64,000 nt of DNA from Helicobacter_D sp964464895 (lineage in GTDB: Bacteria > Campylobacterota > Campylobacteria > Campylobacterales > Helicobacteraceae), in NCBI GenBank assembly GCA_964464895.1, contig CAYXGY010000006.1:1-64000 (forward strand), in the 5' to 3' direction. Position 1 is the first letter of the stretch. Every line of letters begins with the position of its first letter. The translations under genes and the position numbers were made by a program. The notes under the pieces were generated by a model. The model worked only from the letters and a program-made list of their open reading frames with translations. It did not search any database and was not told where the DNA came from. Shown piece after piece: positions 42,178 to 50,793 of this stretch.

Positions 42178-42693
42178 ATGGTAAAGATTCATCATTTTAT
42201 ACAGGTTAAAGGTGGAGCAGATATTGGTAAAACTACTACGATTACTCGGAGTTTTTTAAAGCTATTGGCAGAAAGACAATCTAATTTACAGGATTTAATG
42301 TATCTTGAAAATGGGGATTTTGTGGCTTTGGTAGAGCTAAATGGCAAAATGATAGGTTTCGTTAGCGGTGGAGATTACGGTGATTCAGTGAAGGAGAGCC
42401 ACGAAATGCTTTGTGAAATGTCTAGGGGAGAGATTGAAGTTTGTGTTTTTGCTACAAGAACGAAAGGTTATAGTGTAGCAAACTTTGAAGAAATCTTAAA
42501 AGAAAATGGCAAACAAAAAGCTGATGCAGTTTTTGAAAATACATGGTTTGATATTTGCAAATATTGGGTGGAACAAGACACTAATTATTGCACATTTGTG
42601 GTAGAGCAAGACGGTAAAAAGAAGAAAGAAATTGTTAAGCATTTACAAGAACAAAGCGAAAAGCTATTTAGAGAAATCAAAAAACACTTATAA
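42178..42693 (+). CDS. small P-loop NTPase of unknown function (copy 2)
   Basis: A 171-residue paralogue of the protein at 32500-32994. Walker A is VKGGADIGKTTTITR near 10-24; then GDFVALVELNGKMIGFVSGGD (key parts NGKMIGF and SGGD), EIEVCVFATRTKG and NGKQKADAVFENTWFDIC follow. It has an insertion near 145-155 (VEQDTNYCTFVVEQD) absent from copy 1. The C-terminal Lys/Glu helix is shared. No membrane segment. TTTGGAGGCAAAATG gives a strong ribosome site. It is divergent from the HTH gene across 173 bases. Function unknown; the pairing with an HTH gene in both copies suggests a regulated two-gene unit. Confidence 0.8.
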   Translation: MVKIHHFIQVKGGADIGKTTTITRSFLKLLAERQSNLQDLMYLENGDFVALVELNGKMIGFVSGGDYGDSVKESHEMLCEMSRGEIEVCVFATRTKGYSVANFEEILKENGKQKADAVFENTWFDICKYWVEQDTNYCTFVVEQDGKKKKEIVKHLQEQSEKLFREIKKHL

Positions 42694-42774
42694 ATTTCAC
42701 AAAGCTTAAAAATAAAATCTAGGATTCTAAAGATTCCACCAAATAATCTAAAGAATCCTAAAATAAGGAAGTAA

Positions 42775-44343
42775 ATGCAATCTGCATCAAAAATGCAAAA
42801 AACTAAATTAGTCTTGCTAGGCGGGAGTAACTCCGTTATACTCAAAGGCTTGCAGCAGGGATTGCAACAAGAACACATAGAACTTACGAATCTAGCACTT
42901 GGTGGCACAGATAACTTACAGAATCTCTTTGAAATAGTCCATAGCAAAAACCAACAATCCCTTAAAGAAGCGGATTTTATCATCATAGAAACAAACATTA
43001 ACGATTCACATATGATTCCAAAAGGCTTTAGTGTGCAAGTGATTGGGAGAAACCTTGCTTGGCTGTGTGAGAGGTTGTATCAGTTGGGCAAAAGGGTGAT
43101 TTGGCTTATCTTGCCATTTGTGAATGATAATCCTGCACTTAACGCGTTTTTAAAGAAAAATGCAAACCATTATGGTTTTAATGTCATAGATATGCACGAA
43201 AGATATGTAACACAAGGCTTAATTCAGTTCTTTAATACCAACGATGCTTATCATCAAATCTATCCACTGATGTCTTTAATGGGGGAGAAAATTATAGAAT
43301 CTTTAGAGGATTTTAAGCCCTTAAAGCCCAATGCAAGCAAGGCACAAATTCTACCGCAGTTTAAAATTTTAACTCCCCCTAGTCTTCTTGGTGCGGAATC
43401 CTTGCTTCCATTTTCTTATAACAATTCTGCATATAGGGAAGTAGCATTTAGAGTGAAGCGCAATGATAAGCTTTATTTCACAGGCGATACTAAGGACTAT
43501 GTAGTGGTGGGGATTAAGGTGTGGAATTTTGGACTGCAAAACAGAAATAAAATGAGTTTTGTCTTAGAAAATACACAGACAAAGATTGTCAAAATAATTG
43601 AAAGGGGAATCTTGCTTGTGCATTCTTTGAGGGATATTTTATGGGTTGATGAAGCAACTTGTTTTAGGATTAATACAGAAAATGAGCCAATGAGTGAATC
43701 TAGCACGTGGTTGGATAAAGAGGCAAAAGTCAGTGCGGACATTGATTATATTGATGTGGTAGAGTTTTATCTTGCTCGTGGTGGTAAGTGGGATTATGAG
43801 ATTCCTCCAATGAAGAGAGTTGAAGTAGAGTCTGAATATGATTTTAGTCATTTAGTCCCAAATGTAGGGATTTTAAAAGAAATCATAGAAGAATATTGTG
43901 CGCGAATGGATAGGAACAAATTTACTTCTTTAGAGAGACAAATTAAGGCATTGAAAGATTCTAAACAAAATTCTAAAATAGTATTAGTAGGGGCGGATTT
44001 GCGCATTAAGTCTCACCTTAGCTTTAGGCTTGGGAATGCTATGGTTTTAAATTCTAAAAGCCTGTGGGGAATGATAAGATTGCCTTGTGTTTTAAGCTAT
44101 ATTGATGCTTCCTATAAGCAAGAGCAACAACAATACCAAGATAAAATCGCCAAAAATCCAGCACTCAAACTACCTCCATTGGAATCTTATGCGGATTATC
44201 AAGAATCTTTAAAGATTAAAAATTACGCCTCTTACAAATTAGGGGAAGGTTTGATAGCCGCAACTCACGCGAAAAAAGGAAGAGTTTTTCTTTATTTATT
44301 TAAAGCCTTTGTGGCTAGAATTTTTGGCTTAAAAATATCATAG
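42775..44343 (+). CDS. SGNH-hydrolase-like protein with unknown C-terminal region
   Basis: A 522-residue soluble protein. The N-terminal 190 residues resemble an SGNH/GDSL hydrolase: block I LLGGSNS near 13-19 (Ser nucleophile), a Gly block LALGGTDN, TNINDSH (Asn block) near 75, and DAYHQ near 160 for the Asp-His pair. The middle (about 200-350) looks beta-rich, and the end (about 365-500) contains a second alpha/beta segment (IVLVGADLRIKSHLSFRLGNAM). AAGGAAG precedes the ATG. SGNH enzymes often deacetylate surface polysaccharides; that role here is inference. It lies 81 bases after the NTPase, with an inverted repeat (TAGGATTCT/AGAATCCTA) between them, so it may be separately transcribed. 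Confidence 0.7.
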   Translation: MQSASKMQKTKLVLLGGSNSVILKGLQQGLQQEHIELTNLALGGTDNLQNLFEIVHSKNQQSLKEADFIIIETNINDSHMIPKGFSVQVIGRNLAWLCERLYQLGKRVIWLILPFVNDNPALNAFLKKNANHYGFNVIDMHERYVTQGLIQFFNTNDAYHQIYPLMSLMGEKIIESLEDFKPLKPNASKAQILPQFKILTPPSLLGAESLLPFSYNNSAYREVAFRVKRNDKLYFTGDTKDYVVVGIKVWNFGLQNRNKMSFVLENTQTKIVKIIERGILLVHSLRDILWVDEATCFRINTENEPMSESSTWLDKEAKVSADIDYIDVVEFYLARGGKWDYEIPPMKRVEVESEYDFSHLVPNVGILKEIIEEYCARMDRNKFTSLERQIKALKDSKQNSKIVLVGADLRIKSHLSFRLGNAMVLNSKSLWGMIRLPCVLSYIDASYKQEQQQYQDKIAKNPALKLPPLESYADYQESLKIKNYASYKLGEGLIAATHAKKGRVFLYLFKAFVARIFGLKIS

Positions 44344-44547
44344 GGAGTTTGACAATCATCACTCAATCTTGAAATAAAGCATAATAATGTGATGAATTTC
44401 TAGGTTTGAAAATAATTTTGCTATCAAAATATCAACTTTTCATACAAGCAAACAAACAAGATTCTAAAATATTTGAATAATTGAAACATTTTGAAGTTTT
44501 TCGTGTGGAATTTCGCAAGGTTTTTTAAAAATAAAGCTTTCTTTTGA

Positions 44548-44553
44548 TAAAAT
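44548..44553 (+). promoter_or_regulatory. -10-like element of petABC
   Basis: TAAAAT in CTTTTGATAAAATAC, 53 bases before the petA ATG. The 200 bases before it, back to 44344, are A/T-rich with no gene. Confidence 0.4.
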
Positions 44554-44606
44554 ACAAAGTTTCTTAACGAAAAAATTAAGAATTGTTTTCATAGAGGAGG
44601 AAATAG

Positions 44607-45110
44607 ATGGCAGAGAATGTCAATCGTAGAGATTTCCTTGGTATGGCTCTAGGAGGGATTGCGGCTGTTGGTGTTGGCGCATCGTTAGTTGCAATGAAAT
44701 CTTCTTGGGACCCGTTGCCAAGTGTTGTTTCGGCTGGTTTCACAACTATTGATTTGAGTAGTATGCAAGAGGGTGAATATAGACAAGTGGAGTATAGAGG
44801 CACACCTGTATATATTATTAAAAAAACTGCGGAAATGAAAAAATGTGAAGAAAGAGATGTGGTTGTGGGTAATGCAGATTATAGTTTAGGTATCCAAATC
44901 TGCACCCATTTAGGCTGTATTCCATCGTATGATTCTAAATCCACAGAATTTCATTGTGCTTGTCACGGCGGGCGATTTGATGCTTGCGGTAGAAATGTAT
45001 TTGGTCCTCCTCCAACTCCAATGGCGATTCCACCTTTTAAAATTGAAGGTGCGAAATTGGTGCTTGGTGAAGAGGGTCCTGAATACTTGAAACTTGTAGG
45101 TAAGGCATAA
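44607..45110 (+). CDS. petA: cytochrome bc1 Rieske iron-sulfur subunit
   Basis: PetA (167 residues) takes electrons from menaquinol in the bc1 complex. A Tat-type signal/anchor is visible (NRRDFLGMALGGIAAVGVGA). The [2Fe-2S] ligands are in CTHLGC and CACHGGRFD, the two Rieske boxes, near 105 and 125. GAGGAGG precedes the ATG. First gene of petABC. Confidence 0.97.
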   Translation: MAENVNRRDFLGMALGGIAAVGVGASLVAMKSSWDPLPSVVSAGFTTIDLSSMQEGEYRQVEYRGTPVYIIKKTAEMKKCEERDVVVGNADYSLGIQICTHLGCIPSYDSKSTEFHCACHGGRFDACGRNVFGPPPTPMAIPPFKIEGAKLVLGEEGPEYLKLVGKA

Positions 45111-45120
45111 GGAGTAACGT

Positions 45121-46347
45121 ATGGCACAAATTCATAAAGCAGATGGTATTATTGATTGGTTAGATCAAAGGTTGGCAGTAAAACCTTTGATGAAAGTGTT
45201 AATGACAGAATATTGGATTCCAAAAAATATCAATTTCCTTTGGGCAATGGGTGTTGTTTTGGTTGTTCTTTTTAGTCTTTTGGTAATCTCTGGGCTATTT
45301 TTGTTGATGTATTATAAGCCTGATACTAAGCTTGCATTTGATAGCGTAAATTACACCATTATGCAAGAGGTAAAATATGGTTGGTTATGGAGACATTTAC
45401 ACGCAGTGAGTGCGTCTGTTTGTTTCTTGGTGATTTACATTCATATGTTTGTTGCAATCTATTATGGTTCTTATAAACGTGGAAGAGAGATGATTTGGCT
45501 TACAGGTATGGTTCTTTTTGGTTTATTTTCTGCAGAAGCCTTTAGTGGTTATATGCTTCCTTGGGGACAAATGAGCTATTGGGCGGCAGCAGTTATTACA
45601 AATCTCTTTGGTGGAATCCCTGTAATTGGAGCGGATTTGGTTGTATGGATTCGTGGAAACTTCATTGTAGCGGACGCAACTTTGACAAGATTCTTTATGC
45701 TACATGTTGTGTTGTTGCCTGTCGTGATTATGCTTGTCATTGCGGTGCATTTTTATTCTTTGAGGATTCCACACGTCAATAATGCTTATGGCGAAGAATT
45801 AGATTTTGATAAAGAAGCTGAAAAATACAAAGCAGGCAACAAAAAAGAATCTAAAGTCATTCCATTTTGGCCTATGTTCTTGTCTAAAGATTTCTTTGTG
45901 GCAAGCTTCTTCTTGGCAATCTTGTTTTATTTGACTTGTTATCATTTTGCTTTTGCGCTTGACCCAATTAACTTTGACCCAGCAGACCACCTTAAAACTC
46001 CGCCACACATTTATCCTGAATGGTATTTCTTGTGGAGTTATGAGATTTTACGCGGTTTCTTCTTTAGCGCGGATTTAGGTTTAATTGCATTTGGAATCGC
46101 AAATGTCGTGTTTATGCTTTTACCTTGGTTAGACCGCAGTCAAGTTGTTGCACCTGCGCACAAACGACCGGGATTTATGATTTTCTTCTGGCTTTTGGTG
46201 ATTGATATGATTATTTTAACCATTTGGGGCAAACTTCCTCCAACAGGTGTGAATGCTTATATTGGTTTTGCCGCAACGATTGCATTTTTGGCATTATTGT
46301 TTGTGATTCTACCAATTATAACCAAACTTGAAGACAAACAGAATTAA
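45121..46347 (+). CDS. petB: cytochrome bc1 cytochrome b subunit
   Basis: PetB (408 residues) is the di-heme membrane subunit holding both quinone sites. Heme-ligand His pairs are in WRHLHAVSASVCF with IYIHMF (near 95-120), and in FFMLHVVLLPVVIMLVIAVHFY. The Qo-site PEWYFLW motif is near 300. Eight or more hydrophobic segments, a single fused cytochrome b rather than split b6/IV. 10 bases after petA. Confidence 0.97.
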   Translation: MAQIHKADGIIDWLDQRLAVKPLMKVLMTEYWIPKNINFLWAMGVVLVVLFSLLVISGLFLLMYYKPDTKLAFDSVNYTIMQEVKYGWLWRHLHAVSASVCFLVIYIHMFVAIYYGSYKRGREMIWLTGMVLFGLFSAEAFSGYMLPWGQMSYWAAAVITNLFGGIPVIGADLVVWIRGNFIVADATLTRFFMLHVVLLPVVIMLVIAVHFYSLRIPHVNNAYGEELDFDKEAEKYKAGNKKESKVIPFWPMFLSKDFFVASFFLAILFYLTCYHFAFALDPINFDPADHLKTPPHIYPEWYFLWSYEILRGFFFSADLGLIAFGIANVVFMLLPWLDRSQVVAPAHKRPGFMIFFWLLVIDMIILTIWGKLPPTGVNAYIGFAATIAFLALLFVILPIITKLEDKQN

Positions 46348-46356
46348 GGAGTGAGA

Positions 46357-47199
46357 ATGAAAGAATTCTTAGCATTAATCGTTGTTGTTGTGCTGACAGG
46401 GATTATTTATTGGGGTGTTGAACCTTTTGCACATGGTCAAATGTATCCAGAAGTTGCTCCAGCAGATTATAATTTTACGGATTTGAAACCTCTCGCGACA
46501 AAAGAAGGTAATGTCGCAAGTGGCAAAGAACTTGTCAATTCAAATTGTCTTGCTTGCCACTCTATCAAAGCCGAAGGTATGGAATCTCCATTTGCTCCAG
46601 AAGACGCACTTGCGGCTTATGGTGTTGTTCCACCGGATTTATCTTCAGCAGGTTTGATTTATGAGAAGAACTTTTTGGGTAATGTTGTTAAAAATGCTTC
46701 TATTGCAACCAAACAAACACATAAGTTTGACGGTAATCACCCAATGCCAGCGTATGATTGGATGAGTGATGCGGAAATTGCGGATATTGTTGCTTATTTA
46801 CGCAGTATTGCTCCTCAAAGTTTGAGCAATAAAGAAGTATTCATTGATGCGTGTGGTCGTTGCCATAGTGTGCGCTATGATAAATGGAGCGCAGAGGGAG
46901 GTATGACAGATTATTTGGGTACTAAAGTTCCTGATTTATCTATGATGATTCGTAGCCGAAGTTTAGATTATTTGCATACTTTTATTAATGACCCACAAAA
47001 ACGTCTTGCAGGAACTGCAATGCCACGTGTTGGCTTAACTGAAGAAGCAGAGAATCAGGTCATTGCATATATGGAATCAGTAGGTGATAGCAAAAAAGAC
47101 GAACGTGAAGCACTTGGCTATAAGATCATTATTTTTATGGTAGTAATGGGTGTAGTTGCTTATTTGTGGAAACGCAAAATTTGGCATGATGTGCATTAA
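46357..47199 (+). CDS. petC: cytochrome bc1 di-heme cytochrome c subunit
   Basis: PetC (280 residues) passes electrons to a periplasmic cytochrome c. It has two heme c sites, CLACH near 66 and CGRCH near 168, and membrane anchors at both ends (LALIVVVVLTGIIYWG; IIIFMVVMGVVAYLW). The di-heme form is typical of Campylobacterota. I chose the ATG at 46357, 5 bases after AAGGAG; an upstream GTG at 46351 overlaps that site. Confidence 0.96.
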   Translation: MKEFLALIVVVVLTGIIYWGVEPFAHGQMYPEVAPADYNFTDLKPLATKEGNVASGKELVNSNCLACHSIKAEGMESPFAPEDALAAYGVVPPDLSSAGLIYEKNFLGNVVKNASIATKQTHKFDGNHPMPAYDWMSDAEIADIVAYLRSIAPQSLSNKEVFIDACGRCHSVRYDKWSAEGGMTDYLGTKVPDLSMMIRSRSLDYLHTFINDPQKRLAGTAMPRVGLTEEAENQVIAYMESVGDSKKDEREALGYKIIIFMVVMGVVAYLWKRKIWHDVH

Positions 47200-47213
47200 G
47201 TGTTAGACTTTAA

Positions 47214-47249
47214 AAGCAAGGGATTCTCTTCCCTTGCTTGACTTTTTTA
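47214..47249 (+). terminator. terminator of petABC
   Basis: AAGCAAGGG (47214-47222) pairs with CCCTTGCTT (47231-47239), followed by GACTTTTTT. The stem is the same sequence as in the flagellin terminator at 1042-1066. A further T-run could also serve the converging hypF. Confidence 0.85.
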
Positions 47250-47261
47250 TACAATTTTTTT

Positions 47262-49700
47262 TCAATCTAAATTTTTATTTTTAAGTTGTAGGTAGTAGGC
47301 TTGTCCAAAACTTATACCACCATCATTGCAAGGGATTTGATGTTGCAAATAAACTTGTTTATTCTGCAAGGCTTCTAATGTTAGTTGTGTCAAAAGTGCG
47401 TTTTGGAAGCAACCCCCGCTTAATGCAATGCAAGTAAAATCTTTTGCCATTGTGGAAATAATTTGCGCCAAAGTGTAATGAAAATTAAGTGCAATTTGCG
47501 GTAATGGAATAGAATCTTGCAAATCCTGATAGATTTCTCTTATTAAAAATTTCCATAGGATAATATTATTTTGTATCTCGAAGAAATAGGCTTTTGGAGT
47601 TTTGCCTTTTGCTGCAAGGGATTCCAAAATCATTCCCCCCTCCCCCTCATAATCTGTTCTTAGACACACCCCACAAAGCGCACTTACAGCGTCAAATAAT
47701 CTACCCACAGAATTACAAAGGATATTCCCTTCATTCCTATGAATTTTATAAAAAGTTTCCAAGATAGAATCGCCAAATTCTTGCTTTAAGGATTCCAAAA
47801 AGGGCAAGTTTAGTTTAGGATAATCTTCCTCAAATACGTTAAAGAGGATTTCTAAGCCAAGTCTTCTAATGTCTTTGATTGCTTTTTCTCCTCCCAAAAG
47901 TGCGAAATTGTCAAAATGGGCGAAGCGAGAAAATTCCAAAGGTTGCTTTGGATTCCACTTTAGAAATTCCCCACCCCAAATCGTCCTATCTTCTCCATAA
48001 CCTGTTCCGTCAAAAATAACACCTAAAACTTCGCAATCAATAGAATTTTCTGCTATGTTAGAGAGCAAATGCGCAAAGTGGTGCTGGACGAAATGAGTTT
48101 CTGTTGTTTTTTCTATTAGATTTCTTTGTGTATAATTGGGGTGTGAATCCAATACAAGAGTATTAAAGTTGGCTTGGTATTGGGTGCAGAAAAGTTGTTT
48201 TGTGCGAATAAAATTATTGAAGCTTGCTAGATTGTCCAAGTCTCCTAAATGCGGACTTAAAAGCGTTTGATTGCGGAAGTGCAAGCAAAAAGTTGCCTTT
48301 TGTTGTGCTCCTAAGCCGATAAAACTTTGCTGTTTTGTGTCTGGAGTTGTGGGCAATGCGACATTGCATAAGAATCCTCTAGCGCGTCTTAAAACTTGTA
48401 TATTTTCCAAAGAATGCTTTTGGTTTTTTGAAGGGCATTCTCTCACTAGGCTATCATCAATGGCATTGAAAATATCACGATTAAAGAATAATATACCATC
48501 ACAGACTTCTCCCAAATTTTCTATTATTGTGCCAAAGTCTTTGATGATTGGCTCTCCGCTTAAATTAGCACTTGTAAAGATTAGCGGAAAATCCAATGCA
48601 CGAGTGAGTAAATAATGTAAAGCGGTGTAGGGTAGAATAATCCCCAAAGTATTAAGATTGGGCGCAATTAAATGCAGGGGCAAAGTGGAATCTTGCACGT
48701 TAGCGGCTTTTTCCTCATTAGATTTTGCTTTGGTTAGTAGAATTGGCGCAATAGGGGAGTTTAGAATCGTCTTTTCATTTAGATTCAAATGCACATAATT
48801 TTCTGCCATTACTAGATTTTTGCATAGAATCGCAAAGGGTTTTCTAGGGCGGTGTTTGCGTTCTCTTAAGTTGATAATAGATTGAGAGTTGAGCGCATTG
48901 CATACGAGAGCATACCCTCCAACTCCCTTGATAGCTAAGATTTTTCCATTTTTTAAATCCTTGATAGCCTCTTCCAAAGGATTGGGGATAAAATGTATAT
49001 TTTCTGATTCTAAAATATCACAAACTTTAGAATCGGAAATATTTTTTAAAGAAATATTGGGTATTTTAATGTTTTTTAAATGATTGACATAAAACAACTT
49101 TGGTCCGCAAATTTGACAGCAGTTAATTTCAGAATGGAATCTACGTGAATTAGGATTGTCGTATTCGCTTTGGCATTCCTGACACATTTTAAATTTTCCC
49201 ATTGCCGTATTTTGTCTATCATAGGGCAAATTTGAAATGAGGCTATATCGCGCTCCGCAATTTGTGCAACTGATAAACGCATAGCCAAAGCGGCGATTAC
49301 TAGCGTCAAATAACTCCTTTAAGCAATCTTGACACAGGGCAATATCCGCTGGAATCGTTGCGCTTAAAGGGGTGTTTTGTTTGCTTTGTTGGATTGTGAA
49401 ATCTTGATAGAGTGTGTGCGTTGGGATTGGATTTTGGGTAAAATGCACAATTTTTGCCGCACTTGGGGGGTTTTGTAAGTCTTTAGCGAATGCTTCCAAG
49501 TCTTTTTGATTGCCTTGTGCAAGGATAAAAACTCCCTGCGTATCATTATGGACAAAGCCTTGAATGTGGTGTTGTATTGCGATTCTATACACAAAAGGAC
49601 GGAATCCCACGCCTTGCACTACGCCTTGCAAACGAAACTCATAAGTCAAAGGCGAAGAATTTGAGGATACTTTGAATCGCTGGGCTTTGTTTTTAGGCAT
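47262..49700 (-). CDS. hypF: carbamoyltransferase HypF (NiFe-hydrogenase maturation)
   Basis: HypF makes the thiocarbamoyl group used to build the CN ligands of [NiFe] hydrogenase. The 812 residues show all parts in order: acylphosphatase domain (about 12-105; RLQGVVQGVGFRPFVYRIA), two zinc-finger pairs (CQDC...CTNCG, CQEC...CQICG, about 120-200), a YrdC-like domain (about 240-425) and a Kae1-like carbamoyltransferase domain (HHFAHLLSN, FDGTGYGEDRTIWGGEF, ALSGGCFQN). I chose the ATG at 49700 over a TTG two codons earlier. Other hyp genes are not in the window. It is divergent from thiE. Confidence 0.96.
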   Translation of the reverse strand: MPKNKAQRFKVSSNSSPLTYEFRLQGVVQGVGFRPFVYRIAIQHHIQGFVHNDTQGVFILAQGNQKDLEAFAKDLQNPPSAAKIVHFTQNPIPTHTLYQDFTIQQSKQNTPLSATIPADIALCQDCLKELFDASNRRFGYAFISCTNCGARYSLISNLPYDRQNTAMGKFKMCQECQSEYDNPNSRRFHSEINCCQICGPKLFYVNHLKNIKIPNISLKNISDSKVCDILESENIHFIPNPLEEAIKDLKNGKILAIKGVGGYALVCNALNSQSIINLRERKHRPRKPFAILCKNLVMAENYVHLNLNEKTILNSPIAPILLTKAKSNEEKAANVQDSTLPLHLIAPNLNTLGIILPYTALHYLLTRALDFPLIFTSANLSGEPIIKDFGTIIENLGEVCDGILFFNRDIFNAIDDSLVRECPSKNQKHSLENIQVLRRARGFLCNVALPTTPDTKQQSFIGLGAQQKATFCLHFRNQTLLSPHLGDLDNLASFNNFIRTKQLFCTQYQANFNTLVLDSHPNYTQRNLIEKTTETHFVQHHFAHLLSNIAENSIDCEVLGVIFDGTGYGEDRTIWGGEFLKWNPKQPLEFSRFAHFDNFALLGGEKAIKDIRRLGLEILFNVFEEDYPKLNLPFLESLKQEFGDSILETFYKIHRNEGNILCNSVGRLFDAVSALCGVCLRTDYEGEGGMILESLAAKGKTPKAYFFEIQNNIILWKFLIREIYQDLQDSIPLPQIALNFHYTLAQIISTMAKDFTCIALSGGCFQNALLTQLTLEALQNKQVYLQHQIPCNDGGISFGQAYYLQLKNKNLD

Positions 49701-49763
49701 TTTCAAACTCTCTTTAATGTTTTAAAATATAGAATTGTAAAATATTTTTGATTAGGAATCGTA

Positions 49764-50390
49764 ATGTTAAGAGGAATTTATGCCATCAGCGATACATCTT
49801 TAACGCCAAAACAAACCTTAAAGCAATCTTTACAAGCGGCAATTCAAGGTGGAATCAAACTTTTTCAGTTGCGTGATAAAGAAAGTAGCGATGAAGAAAT
49901 TGTAGCACTTTGTGGTAGCTTGGAGCAACTCTGCAAAGCAAACAATGTCGTTTTTGTTTTGAATGACAGGGTGGAGCTAGCGATTCGTCTTAAAGTTCAG
50001 GCTTTGCATATTGGTAAAAAAGACGAGAATACACCTTATAGTTTAAAGGAATTAAAACATATTCGCACACATTATCACGGAATCTTGGGTGTATCGTGCT
50101 ATGGAAGTTTAGAGCTAGCTAAAAATGCAAAAGAAGCGGGAGCAGACTATGTCGCCTTTGGGGCTTGCTTTTGTTCTCCCACTAAGCCACAAGCTGAAAA
50201 AATTAATTTAAATTTGTTTGAATGTTTTAATGCGCTAGAGGATTCCATACCGACTTGTGCGATTGGTGGAATCAATGCAGAGAATATTGCACAATTAAAA
50301 AACGCGCAAATGGCGGCGTGCATTAGCAGTATTTGGCGAGGAGACATTAAGCAAAATATTAGGAATCTTCTTAAGAATTGGTATTCTTAA
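49764..50390 (+). CDS. thiE: thiamine-phosphate synthase
   Basis: ThiE (208 residues) joins the thiazole and pyrimidine moieties of thiamine. The TIM-barrel motifs are GGIKLFQLRDKES, FVLNDRVELAIRLK, ALHIGKKD, GVSCYGSLELAKNAKEAGADYVAFG (key parts GVSC and DYVAFG) and CAIGGINAEN. Slightly divergent from E. coli in the Thr-Lys phosphate loop (CSPTKP). No TPP riboswitch is seen in the 63-base gap to hypF. Confidence 0.93.
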   Translation: MLRGIYAISDTSLTPKQTLKQSLQAAIQGGIKLFQLRDKESSDEEIVALCGSLEQLCKANNVVFVLNDRVELAIRLKVQALHIGKKDENTPYSLKELKHIRTHYHGILGVSCYGSLELAKNAKEAGADYVAFGACFCSPTKPQAEKINLNLFECFNALEDSIPTCAIGGINAENIAQLKNAQMAACISSIWRGDIKQNIRNLLKNWYS

Positions 50391-50393
50391 GAA
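50368..50393 (+). repeat. double TTCTTAAGAA palindrome at the thiE end
   Basis: The 10-base palindrome TTCTTAAGAA occurs at 50368-50377 and 50384-50393, separated by TTGGTA; the thiE stop lies inside the second copy. As each copy is self-complementary they form a hairpin together. There is no T-tract, so a terminator function is doubtful. Confidence 0.45.
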
Positions 50394-50415
50394 CGATTAA
50401 AAAGCTAAATCAAAT

Positions 50416-50784
50416 TTAATTTTCTTTAAAAATAATCATTTCATAAGAGCTTTGTTTTTTGATAACCGATTTGCTTGGTTGGTTAGCTTTGAGCTTTTCT
50501 AAACCAAGACGCAATTCCTCAATCTCTTTGTCTTGCTCGTCCAATTTATCTTTGAGGCGCAAAATAATATCCACACCTGCGAGATTCACGCCTAAATCTC
50601 GTGTTAAACGGAGAATCATTTTGATTTTGTCAATATCACGTTGGGAATAAAGGCGCATTTTGCCGTCTGTTCTTCCCGGCTCTACTAAGCCTTCGCGTTC
50701 ATATTGTCGCAAAGTTTGCGGGTGAATTGCTAGAATTTTGGCTACGACACTGATTAAATAGACGGGTTCATCATGGCTATACAT
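50416..50784 (-). CDS. hspR: heat-shock repressor HspR (MerR family)
   Basis: HspR (122 residues) represses chaperone genes and, in H. pylori, its own cbpA-hspR operon. The MerR-type HTH is at the N-terminus (YLISVVAKILAIHPQTLRQYEREGLVEP), then RLYSQRDIDKIKMI and a coiled-coil dimerisation helix (about 75-100). It lies 9 bases after cbpA, the expected operon. A third gene, present in H. pylori, does not follow. Confidence 0.95.
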   Translation of the reverse strand: MYSHDEPVYLISVVAKILAIHPQTLRQYEREGLVEPGRTDGKMRLYSQRDIDKIKMILRLTRDLGVNLAGVDIILRLKDKLDEQDKEIEELRLGLEKLKANQPSKSVIKKQSSYEMIIFKEN

Positions 50785-50793
50785 TCAATCTCC

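Noticed and set aside
49701..49763. TPP riboswitch before thiE
   Set aside because: The hypF-thiE gap is only 63 bases and lacks the THI-box core sequences.
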